A DNA stretch of 64,000 nt from Litorilituus lipolyticus (GTDB lineage Bacteria > Pseudomonadota > Gammaproteobacteria > Enterobacterales > Alteromonadaceae), in assembly GCF_006439335.1 (NCBI RefSeq), contig NZ_SAWY01000007.1:124001-188000 (forward strand), in the 5' to 3' direction. Positions 1 through 9,060 of this stretch are shown one piece after another (within the stretch, counting starts at the first letter, position 1; each line of letters starts with the position of its first letter). The notes below the pieces were generated by a model, which made no database searches, was not told the DNA's origin, and worked only from the letters and a program-made list of their open reading frames with translations. Made by a program: the position numbers and the translations under genes.

Positions 1-147
1 CATACACAATCTTCTCTCATCAAAGATCTTATTAGTAAAGCTTTTGGTGGTTCTACATCAAAATTAGTCATGAGAGCTATTGATGAATCTACCAGCGCTC
101 AAGAAATTGATGATATTCGTCAACTTTTAAATTCACTTGAAAAGTAA
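1..147 (+). CDS. BlaI/MecI/CopY-family repressor, C-terminal part (5' end outside window)
   Basis: The reading frame is open from the first base and stops with TAA at 145-147, leaving 48 residues. The segment with Ser-Leu-Ile-Lys-Asp-Leu, a Phe-Gly-Gly-Ser turn and a terminal Gln-Leu-Leu-x-Ser-Leu-Glu helix resembles the dimerisation end of BlaI/MecI winged-helix repressors. The gene directly downstream (20 nt gap) encodes the M56 sensor peptidase that normally partners such repressors, which strengthens the call. In the family, the activated peptidase leads to repressor cleavage and derepression. The DNA-binding half lies outside the window, so the family call rests on the C-terminus and on context. 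Confidence 0.7.
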   Translation, partial: HTQSSLIKDLISKAFGGSTSKLVMRAIDESTSAQEIDDIRQLLNSLEK

Positions 148-166
148 CAGTAAACAAACTTAATAC

Positions 167-2293
167 ATGCTTGAACATTTATTAACAACGCCATATTTTT
201 ATAGCTTAGCGCTAACCTTATTGCACTTTTTGTGGCAAGGGGCATTAGTGGCTATTGCATTAAAAACAGCTTTGTTAGTAATTGATAAAAGTAAATCTCA
301 ATTACGCTATGCACTATCAGCATCAGCAATGTTAGCAAACTTAGTGCTGGCTATTACCACCTTTATTATTGTTTTTCCTGATGATGCAATTATGCAAACC
401 TCAGGGAGCTCTCCGTTAGCACTAACCACACTTGTAAATGAACTAACGCAAGAGAATACTTTACTAAATTACCAAGAATTGCTCCCATCCTTGGTTGCAC
501 ATTCTCTACCCTATATATCATTGTTATGGATGGTTTGTGTTTTTTCATTAGCTGCTAAGCTATTGATTGAAATGCGTAACGTAAATAAGTTACCTGCTAG
601 TGGCAGCATAATGCCAGAGCAAGCTTTATTAGATCGCTTTAGCGAATTAGCACAGCAAATCAATTTAAAGAAAACGCCAAAGCTACTTATCTCATTAAAA
701 ATTGATGTCCCTATGGCGATTGGTTGGTTAAAGCCTGTCGTATTAATTCCTGCTAGTATGGTCAGTGGTTTAAATGCTGCTCAGCTTGAAATGCTGATGC
801 TACATGAGTTAGCGCACATCCGCCGCCACGACTATTTGGTTAATTTAATTCAAACCATTATTGAGTTATTGTTTTTCTTCCATCCAGGTGTGAGCTGGAT
901 AGCAAAACAAATGCGTAATGAGCGTGAATATTGTAGCGATGATATTGCTGTGCAACATTGTGGTGACCCAATCGCTTATGCGCATACATTGGCCGACACA
1001 GCCTCTTTATGCGCAAATAGACACCACCATACAATACCAAGTATGGCGATGGCAGCATCAGGTGGAGATTTAAAGCAACGTGTATTAAGGCTAGTAGGTC
1101 ATCACTGTGCTCCAAGTAATGATGTCAGTAAATGGTTCGCTGGCATCAGCATATTTTTTGCCGTTATGTTCATCATGAGTAATAAACTGCTTACTTTTCC
1201 ATATGCGCAAAAATGGACCAATGAATTTCCTTGGAATAACCCAAGTAATACACCTGTTCAGGCAAAAAAATCTAATAAAAATAAAAGTAGTAACTCCCTG
1301 AGCAATTCAACAGCTTTGGCAGACGATAGCATCGCCCAACAATTGTTAGCGAATCAGCAAGAAGAGCAACCTGCTAGCAAGTTTGTTAAAGAATATACTA
1401 TTTTCAATGATAACAAGCTGGCTGAAGTGGCTGTTACTGAACAACCATCACAAACCAACATTCAGCAGACAATTAAAGAGCCGATAAGTAAACAAGAAAG
1501 TTTAGTTAATGAAGCGGCTCCAAGGCGACAGGCCCATACGAAGGATTATGCTACTGATGTTTTAACTACTGAAACATCGGCAAAACGACTTATTGAGACT
1601 GCCAGCAATACAAGCCCTGTTAATGTAAAACTTGAACCAACAGCAGCGCATGTTGTTACAGCAGATGCAAACCAACAAGCTGATTTAACTAGCGAAAGTT
1701 TAACGACTAAATCTGTCAAACAAACTAACTTTTCCGGTGCTGATGCTAGTTTATCGCATAAAAAGTTATTAACTCCTCCAGTCAATAAATCCATTGAATT
1801 GACTGATAACTCTCCATCTCGTATTGAGCTAGCGTTAAGCAGTGAGCAAGATCTTGCCCGCAACAGTTCATTTAAAAACCCTTATCAAGCTCAAATCGCT
1901 GAATTAGCCGCAGAGCCAATGACAACGCCACGAAATGATATTTTTGAAGAGTTAGCGCAATTAGAAAGCTTACCAACAAGCAGACCTACGCTGTCAGTTG
2001 AACAAGTAAAAAAACCGATATGGTATGAAGCCGAGCAAATTAAAACTGCTGAGCCAGTTTACCCAAGTTTAGCTAAGCGTAAAGGTATTGAAGTTGAAGT
2101 GAAGGTTAACTTCACCATCGATAAGCAAGGTAATGTTAAGAACATTAGTTTTGTGCAACAAAATAGAGTTAATTACTTTAAAAACTCTATTCGAGCTGCA
2201 ATCAAAAAATGGCGTTTTCTACCAGCTAAGGTTGGTGATAAACCAGTAGAAAGCCAAATGTCAAAGATATTTTCTTTCAGTTTACAAGGTTAA
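167..2293 (+). CDS. BlaR1/MecR1-like M56 metallopeptidase fused to a TonB C-terminal domain
   Basis: This is a 708-residue inner-membrane protein. Hydrophobic helices lie near residues 10-35, 50-72 and 112-135. The zinc motif HELAH is at 213-217, followed by an Asn-Glu-Arg-Glu segment near 251-254 that probably supplies the third ligand. Another membrane helix lies near 322-345. A long low-complexity Ser/Thr/Gln-rich linker runs from about 365 to 600, and the final ~95 residues (PVYPSLAKRKG onward) form a TonB_C-type fold. M56 peptidases sense an envelope signal and trigger degradation of a BlaI-type repressor; the gene upstream is such a repressor. No beta-lactamase gene is nearby and the TonB tail replaces the penicillin-sensor domain of BlaR1, so the signal is unknown. 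Its end overlaps the convergent Spy-like gene by 4 bp. Confidence 0.85.
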   Translation: MLEHLLTTPYFYSLALTLLHFLWQGALVAIALKTALLVIDKSKSQLRYALSASAMLANLVLAITTFIIVFPDDAIMQTSGSSPLALTTLVNELTQENTLLNYQELLPSLVAHSLPYISLLWMVCVFSLAAKLLIEMRNVNKLPASGSIMPEQALLDRFSELAQQINLKKTPKLLISLKIDVPMAIGWLKPVVLIPASMVSGLNAAQLEMLMLHELAHIRRHDYLVNLIQTIIELLFFFHPGVSWIAKQMRNEREYCSDDIAVQHCGDPIAYAHTLADTASLCANRHHHTIPSMAMAASGGDLKQRVLRLVGHHCAPSNDVSKWFAGISIFFAVMFIMSNKLLTFPYAQKWTNEFPWNNPSNTPVQAKKSNKNKSSNSLSNSTALADDSIAQQLLANQQEEQPASKFVKEYTIFNDNKLAEVAVTEQPSQTNIQQTIKEPISKQESLVNEAAPRRQAHTKDYATDVLTTETSAKRLIETASNTSPVNVKLEPTAAHVVTADANQQADLTSESLTTKSVKQTNFSGADASLSHKKLLTPPVNKSIELTDNSPSRIELALSSEQDLARNSSFKNPYQAQIAELAAEPMTTPRNDIFEELAQLESLPTSRPTLSVEQVKKPIWYEAEQIKTAEPVYPSLAKRKGIEVEVKVNFTIDKQGNVKNISFVQQNRVNYFKNSIRAAIKKWRFLPAKVGDKPVESQMSKIFSFSLQG

Positions 2294-2781
2294 CCTTTCT
2301 TTCTACGCTGCTGCTTTTTATCCATAAATGTTTGCCACTTCGCTTTTTGCTCAGCTGTTAGTACATTATAAATAGCATGCTTTGTTTTTGCCTTAGCTAA
2401 AGCTGCTTGAGCAATAGTAGGCTGATAAGCATTAAATAGCGCAGTAAAAGCATGCTCATCAAAAACATCAGCATGTATTAATGCTTTTTGTTCCACTTTC
2501 ATTTGCTTTAATGACTCTTTTAATGTTTGGTTTTGTTCTTTAGCAGATAACTTAATCGTTTTAATTTGCTCTTTCTGACTATCAGTTAACTCCAGTACTT
2601 TGGCCATTTTTCTAAAAAGCTTGTCTTTCCCACCATGTTTAAACTTGCCCATATGTTGGGCGCGATAGTCATTATCAAACGTTAAATTGTCACTAGCCCC
2701 CTGAGCATAAGACGTTTGGCTTAATAACAACGTTGCAATTAACACCATTGGCTTCATAGTTACTTTTAATATACTTTTCAT
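2290..2781 (-). CDS. Spy/CpxP-like periplasmic LTxxQ-repeat protein
   Basis: The protein has 163 residues with a signal peptide (about residues 1-27, cleavage after a SYAQG-like site). The mature part is helical and charged, with two LTxxQ-type motifs, LTDSQ at 65-69 and LTAEQ at 141-145, the signature of the Spy/CpxP family. Family members are ATP-independent periplasmic chaperones or feedback inhibitors of the Cpx kinase. The gene is divergent from the CpxR-like regulator at 2989, and the shared 207-bp promoter region carries tandem GYAAA half-sites, so feedback control by that system is likely. Whether it works as CpxP (kinase inhibitor) or as a Spy-type chaperone cannot be decided from sequence. 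Confidence 0.82.
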   Translation of the reverse strand: MKSILKVTMKPMVLIATLLLSQTSYAQGASDNLTFDNDYRAQHMGKFKHGGKDKLFRKMAKVLELTDSQKEQIKTIKLSAKEQNQTLKESLKQMKVEQKALIHADVFDEHAFTALFNAYQPTIAQAALAKAKTKHAIYNVLTAEQKAKWQTFMDKKQQRRKKG

Positions 2782-2882
2782 GATCTATCCTCAATTAAAT
2801 AATAGCTAAATTCCAAATACATAAATAAACCTTGCACTAAGATAATTCATGTAATTGTTGTAATCATTATATTCAAGGCAAT

Positions 2883-2919
2883 GCAAAGAAACGCAAAGCA
2901 AGTGTAAAGATTTAGTAAA
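2883..2919 (+). promoter_or_regulatory. Tandem CpxR-like half-sites (four GYAAA repeats)
   Basis: Four direct half-sites begin at 2883 (GCAAA), 2893 (GCAAA), 2904 (GTAAA) and 2915 (GTAAA), spaced 10, 11 and 11 bp apart, so they face the same side of the helix. The known CpxR box is GTAAA-N5-GTAAA. The array sits between the divergent Spy/CpxP-like gene and the CpxR/CpxA-like operon, where an autoregulatory Cpx site is expected. Binding is inferred. Confidence 0.6.
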
Positions 2920-2988
2920 GTTCACTTTGTTGGTGTGCGTAATATTCTAGCTAAGGTAAACTACCCATAGCTAAAAAGAGAGGTTGCT

Positions 2989-3699
2989 TTGAATAATAAA
3001 CGATTACTATTAATTGATGATGATAAAGAGCTTGCTGAGTTACTTACCGCATTTCTTGGTATGCACCAGTATTCTGTAGATTGTTGTTTTGATGGGCAAT
3101 CAGGCTTAAAGCAAGCATTAAGTCAGTCATACGATATTATTTTACTTGATGTCATGATGCCTAAACTGAATGGCTTTGAAGTGCTAAAAGCATTAGGTGA
3201 TCAACATAAAACACCTGTGCTTATGTTGACAGCAAAAGGTGATGATAATGACAGAGTACTCGGGCTTGAGCTTGGCGCTGATGACTACCTCGCGAAACCA
3301 TTTCATCATCAAGAGTTACTCGCTCGTATCAAAGCAATTTTAAGACGAATAGCCATTACACAAGACTTACAAAGCCACCCAAATGCTGAACAAACCCTGT
3401 CTATTAACGGCGTTAAGCTAAATCATGCAACACATCAAGCTACCTGTCATTCGCAAGCTGTTGAGTTAACAAGCACTGAATATCAAGTACTGACAATCTT
3501 GATGCAACATCAAGGTGAGATTGTCAGTAAAGCTCAGTTATCAGAGCAAGTATTAGGAAGAAAATTAGCTCCATTTGATAGAAGCATCGATGTTCATGTA
3601 AGTAACATCAGACGTAAGCTATTGCCTTTTAGTGACACTGATAAAATCAAAACCATTCGTGGTGCTGGATATATCTTTTTATCAGGTGATTTATCATGA
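2989..3699 (+). CDS. cpxR: CpxR-like OmpR/PhoB-family response regulator
   Basis: The protein has 236 residues. The receiver domain (1-115) carries the acidic pocket Asp10-Asp12, phospho-acceptor Asp54, Thr81 and Lys103; a winged-helix DNA-binding domain fills about 135-232. The start is a TTG codon: no ATG is in frame before the upstream stop at 2968, and GAGAGG at 2978-2983 gives a well-placed ribosome binding site 5 nt away. The kinase gene follows with a 4-bp ATGA overlap, and a Spy/CpxP-like target is divergent, so CpxR is the best assignment. A related OmpR-family regulator with a different regulon is possible. Confidence 0.85.
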   Translation: MNNKRLLLIDDDKELAELLTAFLGMHQYSVDCCFDGQSGLKQALSQSYDIILLDVMMPKLNGFEVLKALGDQHKTPVLMLTAKGDDNDRVLGLELGADDYLAKPFHHQELLARIKAILRRIAITQDLQSHPNAEQTLSINGVKLNHATHQATCHSQAVELTSTEYQVLTILMQHQGEIVSKAQLSEQVLGRKLAPFDRSIDVHVSNIRRKLLPFSDTDKIKTIRGAGYIFLSGDLS

Positions 3700-5126
3700 G
3701 CTTAATTTCAATACGACGTTACCTTTCATCTTTCAGCGTCAAACTTTTTCTGTGGTTTTGGTTTATTACGTTAACATCAATCACTGTAAGTCGTTTTATT
3801 ACCAACCAATTGCTTAATGATGACAACATTAGCATTGTAGCAGAGCAAGTAAATAAAGAAGATTTACACTTTTTAAATCGCATAAAGGCTAAATTAGCCC
3901 AAAACCCTTTTGCACAAATACAAAATAATCATAAACGGAAAAAGCATCGAAGAACTGACCTTACACTTTGGACTCAACTTCCCTCAGACAGACTAAAGGT
4001 TGATAAACTATCCAAACAAAAAGGCCGTTTCAATGACATATTAAAAAAGCATATTCAGACGCGTGAAAATGACACTCTACAATCTGTTGTTTATAGCCAT
4101 ACAAGAATTACAGGACCAATACCTGTTATCTATAAGAATCAACAAACCTTACTTTTCGTCTCCAAAAAGATGCCACGAAAAACCTTCCAGCACTTTTTAA
4201 AAGAGATGCCTCTTTGGTTAAAATTAATGATCCCACTTACCATTAGTTTTACGCTATGTATCGTGTTAGCCCGCTCCCTAAGTAAACCAGTTTTAAAAAT
4301 GAAAGACGCAACATTAAAAATTGCACAAGGAGACTTAAGCACACGAGTAACTGGTCTTAATACTAGGCAAGATGAATTAGGTGGTTTAGCCAGGTGTTTT
4401 AACCAAATGGCTGATAAACTCGAAACCAATATTTCAGCACAACAGCGATTGCTAGGAGATGTCTCACATGAGCTGCGCTCGCCACTAACTCGCTTACAAA
4501 TGGCTTTGGCGCTTGCACAGCAAAAGGGAGAAGATCAAGAACAGTACTTTGAACGCTGTCAGAAAGAGATTAATCAACTCGATGAAATGATCGCCCACGT
4601 TCTAACACTTTCTCGATTAGAGAATTCTTTTAAGCCCCTTAATATAGCTTCTTTCAGTTTTACACGTTTATTAAAATCAATTATTTCAGATCAGCAGCTA
4701 CTCGCAGAAAATAAACAAGTTAATATTGAATGTAATGCTAAAGAAGATATTACTATTCAAGGTGATAGTCACTTACTCAGTGGTGCAATAACCAATGTAC
4801 TAATAAATGCTATTAAGCATACAACTCAAAACTCCACTATCAAAATTGCCTTGATAGACAATAATCACCAGCTATCTTTAACAATAAGTGATTCGGGTAA
4901 CGGTGTTCCTGAAGATGCATTAGTAAAAATATTTACTGCTTTTTATCGTGTGAATAGCGCTCGCGATAGAGAAACAGGTGGCACAGGGTTAGGCCTAGCC
5001 ATAGCCAAGCAGGCTATTACGGCGCACCAAGGAAAAATATTTGCACAAAATATTAGTCTAACAAACAAAGAGCACCAAGGATTAGCCGTAACAATAGAAC
5101 TTCCTAAAAGCCAAGTTAATCAGTAA
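3696..5126 (+). CDS. cpxA: CpxA-like envelope-stress sensor histidine kinase
   Basis: The protein has 476 residues. An N-terminal membrane helix (about 14-34) precedes a periplasmic segment (about 35-172) that is rich in Lys/Arg and shorter on recognisable sensor fold. A second membrane helix lies at about 174-194, a HAMP domain at 195-247, and the HisKA dimerisation helix has phospho-acceptor His258 in DVSHELRSP. The ATPase domain has an N-box (NAIKHT) and the glycine lid GGTGLGLAIAK. It overlaps the regulator stop by 4 bp, so the two are translationally coupled. The divergent Spy/CpxP-like gene supports a Cpx role. The periplasmic domain was only judged by eye, so the name is by context. 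Confidence 0.83.
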   Translation: MSLISIRRYLSSFSVKLFLWFWFITLTSITVSRFITNQLLNDDNISIVAEQVNKEDLHFLNRIKAKLAQNPFAQIQNNHKRKKHRRTDLTLWTQLPSDRLKVDKLSKQKGRFNDILKKHIQTRENDTLQSVVYSHTRITGPIPVIYKNQQTLLFVSKKMPRKTFQHFLKEMPLWLKLMIPLTISFTLCIVLARSLSKPVLKMKDATLKIAQGDLSTRVTGLNTRQDELGGLARCFNQMADKLETNISAQQRLLGDVSHELRSPLTRLQMALALAQQKGEDQEQYFERCQKEINQLDEMIAHVLTLSRLENSFKPLNIASFSFTRLLKSIISDQQLLAENKQVNIECNAKEDITIQGDSHLLSGAITNVLINAIKHTTQNSTIKIALIDNNHQLSLTISDSGNGVPEDALVKIFTAFYRVNSARDRETGGTGLGLAIAKQAITAHQGKIFAQNISLTNKEHQGLAVTIELPKSQVNQ

Positions 5127-5159
5127 AGTAGGCTATTAGATAATATGTTGAGATATTAA

Positions 5160-6161
5160 ATGGTCCAAAATGTAAGCTTCTGTAGTGAACAACAGCTTGA
5201 TGGAAATCTTCAAACTGTTATTGCTGATTTTTGGCAAACAGGTCAGTTTTCTTGCTTTGAAGGAGTGAACAATATTCGCATTAACTATGCCTACTTTATT
5301 CACTCTAATCACAGTAAAAAAATAATTATTATTCCTGGTCGATGTGAAAGTTACCTAAAGTACCAAGAACTTAGTTATGATCTTTTTAATCAAGGCTATA
5401 ACATTTTTATCCTAGATCACCGTGGCCAAGGATTATCAGAGCGGCTGCAATCAAACCATAACAAGGGTTATGTTAATAACTTTCAAGACTATGTTTGCGA
5501 TGTAAAATATTTCATCGAAAATATATCAACAACACTTGATAAGTCTGTGACTTATCTATTAGCTCACTCTATGGGTGCAGCCATCGCTACACGATATTTA
5601 CAAGAAAATACCATACCGATTCAAGCAGCAGCCCTAGCCTCACCCATGTTTGGTTTTAATGCGGGCAACTTCCCTAAAAGCATTACCTTTCAAGCCCTGA
5701 AGATAGCCAATAGCATAAATAAACGCTTAAGCAACGACTCTTGGTATTTCTTAGGTCAAAAAGACTACCAAGCAGTCACATTTGAAGAAAATCATTTAAC
5801 GCACTCTGCTCGGCGATATAGCGTATTTGTAGATTTGTATCAATCAACTCCCGTAATACAGTTAGGTGGCGTTACCTTACAGTGGCTAATTGAGAGCTTT
5901 AAAGCTCAACAAGCAATATTTGCTAACCTCAAAGACATTTCCACCCCTATCCTAGTGCTACAGGCCAGTAACGATTTGATCATTGATAATGATGCTCAGC
6001 ATGAATTTTGCCAACAGCTTTATAGGGTAAAGCCAGATTTTTGCGCTTCAGCTTCACCCATTACCATAGAACAGGCATATCATGAGCTATTTTTTGAAAC
6101 AGACACCATTCGAACACACGCATTGAACACCTGTTTAAACTGGTTCTCCCAATGTAAATAA
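5160..6161 (+). CDS. pldB: PldB-like lysophospholipase (alpha/beta hydrolase)
   Basis: The protein has 333 residues, close to E. coli PldB (about 340). The alpha/beta-hydrolase signatures are visible: an early IIIPGRCESY strand and oxyanion region (57-65), DHRGQGLS (86-93), and the nucleophile elbow AHSMGA with Ser137. The catalytic Asp is likely in QASNDLI, and the His is probably in the AYHELFF segment near the C-terminus. There is no signal peptide. PldB-type enzymes hydrolyse lysophospholipids at the inner membrane. The gene is 33 nt downstream of the kinase gene and could be cotranscribed with it. Another monoacylglycerol-lipase-type hydrolase is possible, but the GRCESY/HRGQGLS pattern fits PldB well. 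Confidence 0.8.
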   Translation: MVQNVSFCSEQQLDGNLQTVIADFWQTGQFSCFEGVNNIRINYAYFIHSNHSKKIIIIPGRCESYLKYQELSYDLFNQGYNIFILDHRGQGLSERLQSNHNKGYVNNFQDYVCDVKYFIENISTTLDKSVTYLLAHSMGAAIATRYLQENTIPIQAAALASPMFGFNAGNFPKSITFQALKIANSINKRLSNDSWYFLGQKDYQAVTFEENHLTHSARRYSVFVDLYQSTPVIQLGGVTLQWLIESFKAQQAIFANLKDISTPILVLQASNDLIIDNDAQHEFCQQLYRVKPDFCASASPITIEQAYHELFFETDTIRTHALNTCLNWFSQCK

Positions 6162-6171
6162 ATGAAGAAGG

Positions 6172-6382
6172 GTTAGCTAACCTCAACTCGGGATAAGAAA
6201 TTAGCTAGCTATTTGAAATGTATGTAAATTTATATTTATCATTATTCTAGATTGGCTATTTTTCTTAATACAAGGCAAATTAGTGCGTTAATAGCTAGTC
6301 TATTGCAAACTAATTTAACGCTGTAGTAAGGAAAATAGACTGCTAGAAAGCAAGTTGTTATCCCGAACTGAGGTTAGTTAAC
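6172..6382. mobile_element. MITE-like palindromic element with 25-bp terminal inverted repeats
   Basis: The outer arms 6172-6196 and 6358-6382 are inverted repeats matching at 22 of 25 positions, with the shared core CTAACCTCA..TCGGGATAA. Inside, 6243-6285 and about 6300-6345 form a second imperfect inverted repeat (TCTAG..CTATTTT..CTTA.TAC), so most of the 211 bp can fold back on itself. It has no ORF. A non-coding, short, palindromic element with long terminal repeats is the profile of a MITE or a large REP-type element. No clear target-site duplication was found. The right arm overlaps the end of the fieF reading frame. Confidence 0.65.
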
Positions 6383-7291
6383 TTGCTGCTGTAATTCACT
6401 CTGTACCACTGAGCTTGGATCATGATGAATGAATATTTCGCACGGCTTAAACGCTTCCAGCAATGTTTCTTCGATTTGATCACCAATAGCATGAGCCTCG
6501 TATAAGGATAAGTTGTCATCTAACTCTAAGTGAAACTGAATAAAGCGTTGTGCTCCGGCTTGCCTTGTTCTCAATTCATGAATGCCCTTCGCTTGGCTAT
6601 GGGCTAAGGTAATTTCTCTTATCTTTTCTAAATCCTCATCAGCTAACTCTCGATCCATTAATTGACCAACACTTTGGAAAATAATTTTTCCTGCACCAAT
6701 CAATAAGTAAATCGCTACCGCAATAGTAAATGCACCATCAGCTTGTAACCAGATCCCCTGACTGAGAAAAATAGCAGCCAACACCCCTAAGTTTAAAAAT
6801 AAATCTGACTGATAATGCAGCGCATCACCGCTGATAATAATAGACCCCGTTTTGTTAATAACAAATCGTTGAAAAATTACTAAAAAAATCGTTAAAACAA
6901 TTGCCGCAACTGTCACCCATATAGCCACTTCACTACGTACAATAAACTGTGGGTTAATTAAACGGGACATACCACTAAATATTAAGATAATTGCAGAACC
7001 AAGCACAAAGGCCGCTTGTACTAGGCCGGCTAAACTCTCAGCTTTACCATGACCAAAACTATGCTCTTTATCTGCAGGCGCTAAAGCAAAACGCAGAATA
7101 ACTATATTCATAACCGATGCAAATAAGTCGAGTATAGAGTCAGTAGTCGAGGCTAACATAGCACTAGAATCGGTAACCAACCAAGCGTAAAGCTTAATAG
7201 CCACAAGCAGCAGTGCAACACTTGTAGAGAAAATAGCCGCTAATCGCACCCAAAAGGCATAATCTTCTGATGACAGTGTCTTATTTTCCAA
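6374..7291 (-). CDS. fieF: FieF-type cation diffusion facilitator (Fe2+/Zn2+ efflux)
   Basis: The protein has 305 residues with about six membrane helices and a cytoplasmic C-terminal domain (from about residue 210). CDF signatures are visible: TDSILDLFAS in TM2 (Asp ligands), HSFGHGKAE in the loop, and GDALHYQSD in TM5 (Asp/His ligands). The C-terminal domain has His and Asp residues typical of the dimeric metal-binding fold. CDF pumps export divalent cations in exchange for protons. The last two codons and the stop lie within the right arm of the palindromic element, so the native C-terminus may have been altered by a few residues. It is divergent from trmL. Confidence 0.9.
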   Translation of the reverse strand: MENKTLSSEDYAFWVRLAAIFSTSVALLLVAIKLYAWLVTDSSAMLASTTDSILDLFASVMNIVILRFALAPADKEHSFGHGKAESLAGLVQAAFVLGSAIILIFSGMSRLINPQFIVRSEVAIWVTVAAIVLTIFLVIFQRFVINKTGSIIISGDALHYQSDLFLNLGVLAAIFLSQGIWLQADGAFTIAVAIYLLIGAGKIIFQSVGQLMDRELADEDLEKIREITLAHSQAKGIHELRTRQAGAQRFIQFHLELDDNLSLYEAHAIGDQIEETLLEAFKPCEIFIHHDPSSVVQSELQQQVN

Positions 7292-7469
7292 GATAAACGT
7301 TCCTCGTTAAATATTGAATCGTGAGTAATTACAGTACAAACCGCTGTCTACATTTATGTTCAGTATAGTAATAAAATGAGAGATATTAATAACCCATTTG
7401 TTGCTAACATTCTAAAATTCATTGTGTTTGGGTATAATAATATTATGATTAATTTACGTGATATCACTC

Positions 7470-7934
7470 ATGCTTGACGTTGTTCTCTTTCAACCACAAA
7501 TCCCACCTAATACAGGTAATATTATTCGCCTTTGCGCCAATTCAGGCTTCAGATTACATTTAATTGAACCGTTAGGTTTTGATTTAGATGATAAAAAGTT
7601 AAAAAGAGCTGGTTTAGATTATCATGAATTTGCTGCAATTCAACGTCATGCAGATTACGCTGCTTTCTTACAACACGAAAACCCCGAACGTGTATTAGCC
7701 ATTACAACCAAAGCAACAAACTTTTATCACGATGTTTCGTTTAAAGAAGGTGATTATCTGCTGTTTGGCTCAGAAACAAGTGGTTTACCTGAAGAGGTTC
7801 GGGTACAAATCCCTGATGAAGATAAAATCCGAATTCCAATGCTTAAAGACAGCCGCAGCATGAATTTATCAAACGCCACCGCTGTTATTGTCTACGATGC
7901 GTGGCGTCAACTTGGTTTTCCAAATGCGGTGTAG
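7470..7934 (+). CDS. trmL: tRNA (cytidine(34)-2'-O)-methyltransferase TrmL
   Basis: This SPOUT methyltransferase has 154 residues and 2'-O-methylates the wobble base of certain tRNA-Leu isoacceptors. The N-terminus [16 protein letters not shown] is nearly identical to the TrmL family signature, and the C-terminal knot has the GSETSGLP and RSMNLSNA motifs. I chose ATG at 7470 rather than the upstream in-frame GTG at 7458, because TrmL proteins begin M-L-(N/D)-(I/V)-V-L and the length then matches E. coli (157). It is convergent with gpsA across a shared terminator. Confidence 0.95.
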   Translation: MLDVVLFQPQIPPNTGNIIRLCANSGFRLHLIEPLGFDLDDKKLKRAGLDYHEFAAIQRHADYAAFLQHENPERVLAITTKATNFYHDVSFKEGDYLLFGSETSGLPEEVRVQIPDEDKIRIPMLKDSRSMNLSNATAVIVYDAWRQLGFPNAV

Positions 7935-7965
7935 CAGTATGACTAAGCGATAAAATAACAGATAA

Positions 7966-7999
7966 AAAAAGCCCTTATTCAAATGATTAAGGGCTTTTT
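7966..7999. terminator. Bidirectional rho-independent terminator between trmL and gpsA
   Basis: A 12-bp stem pairs AAAAAGCCCTTA (7966-7977) with TAAGGGCTTTTT (7988-7999) around a 10-nt loop. A-rich and T-rich flanks let it work in both directions. It lies between convergent genes that stop at 7934 (plus) and 8023 (minus). Confidence 0.9.
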
Positions 8000-8022
8000 A
8001 GAATCTTGTTAACTAATATTAG

Positions 8023-9033
8023 CTATTCAAATTTCTTATCTCTAGAGAGCAAATCTGCTGCAGCTAACTTGGCATCTTTGCCTTGATACAATACTTGATA
8101 GACTTGCTCGATAATTGGCATCTCGACACTATTACGTTGTGCCAACATGTAAACTTCTTTGGTGTTTCGATAACCCTCAACCACCTGACCTATATCAGTC
8201 ATAGCTTGCTCAACTTCAAGACCTTGCCCCAACGCTAAACCAAATCGGCGATTGCGCGATTGGTTATCCGTACACGTTAGCACTAAATCACCTAAACCAG
8301 CCATGCCCATAAAGGTAGCAGGTTGGGCATTTAATGCTAAACCAAGACGAGTCATCTCTGCTAAACCACGTGTAATCAGTGCGGTTCTTGCATTAGCACC
8401 AAAACCTATGCCATCTGCAATACCGGCAGCAATAGCAATAACATTCTTTACTGCGCCACCAAGTTGTACACCAATAAAGTCAGTATTAGAGTAGACTCGA
8501 AAACGCTTTTCACAATGTAATAAATCAGAAACTTCAGCAACAAACGCTTCATCATTCGAGGAAAGTGAAATAGCAGTGGGTAAACCTGCTGCCATTTCTT
8601 TTGCAAAAGTAGGCCCTGATAACACAGCTAATGATACATCTTCACCGAGTTCTTTTTGTGCCACCGTTTGCAATAAATCACCTGACTCAGGATCTAAACC
8701 TTTAGTTGCCCAAGCAATTTTTACATCGGCTCTAAGCAAAGGTTTTATCTGTTTAAGCATATTACCAAACGCATGACTTGGTACGACTAGCAAGATCTTA
8801 TCACTCGCTTGCACTGCTTCAGCTAAATTCGACACTAAGTGCAAACTTTCTGGAAAAGTGCATCCTGGTAAATACTTAGCGTTTTCCCTTGTAGCAACCA
8901 TTTGTTCTACATGAGTCGAGTCGCGACCCCAAAGCAACGTTTGATGACCATTTCTCGCCAAACAAATAGCAAGGGCTGTCCCATAAGAGCCAGCACCAAG
9001 AACCGTAATTTTTGCAGATAAAGTCATCGACAA
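8023..9033 (-). CDS. gpsA: Glycerol-3-phosphate dehydrogenase [NAD(P)+]
   Basis: The protein has 336 residues. The N-terminal Rossmann motif is [10 protein letters not shown], and further signatures are VPSHAF, the LSGPTFAKE segment, and [13 protein letters not shown] with the catalytic lysine; [10 protein letters not shown] follows in the helical C-terminal domain. It reduces dihydroxyacetone phosphate to sn-glycerol 3-phosphate for phospholipid synthesis in the cytoplasm. It follows secB by 27 nt on the same strand, the conserved secB-gpsA order of gammaproteobacteria. Confidence 0.97.
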   Translation of the reverse strand: MSMTLSAKITVLGAGSYGTALAICLARNGHQTLLWGRDSTHVEQMVATRENAKYLPGCTFPESLHLVSNLAEAVQASDKILLVVPSHAFGNMLKQIKPLLRADVKIAWATKGLDPESGDLLQTVAQKELGEDVSLAVLSGPTFAKEMAAGLPTAISLSSNDEAFVAEVSDLLHCEKRFRVYSNTDFIGVQLGGAVKNVIAIAAGIADGIGFGANARTALITRGLAEMTRLGLALNAQPATFMGMAGLGDLVLTCTDNQSRNRRFGLALGQGLEVEQAMTDIGQVVEGYRNTKEVYMLAQRNSVEMPIIEQVYQVLYQGKDAKLAAADLLSRDKKFE

Positions 9034-9060
9034 CCTTTGGGAAATTATGAGCTAAATAAA

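Noticed and set aside
1..2293. Beta-lactam resistance operon
   Set aside because: There is a BlaI/BlaR-like pair but no beta-lactamase or penicillin-sensor domain in view; a TonB domain takes its place.
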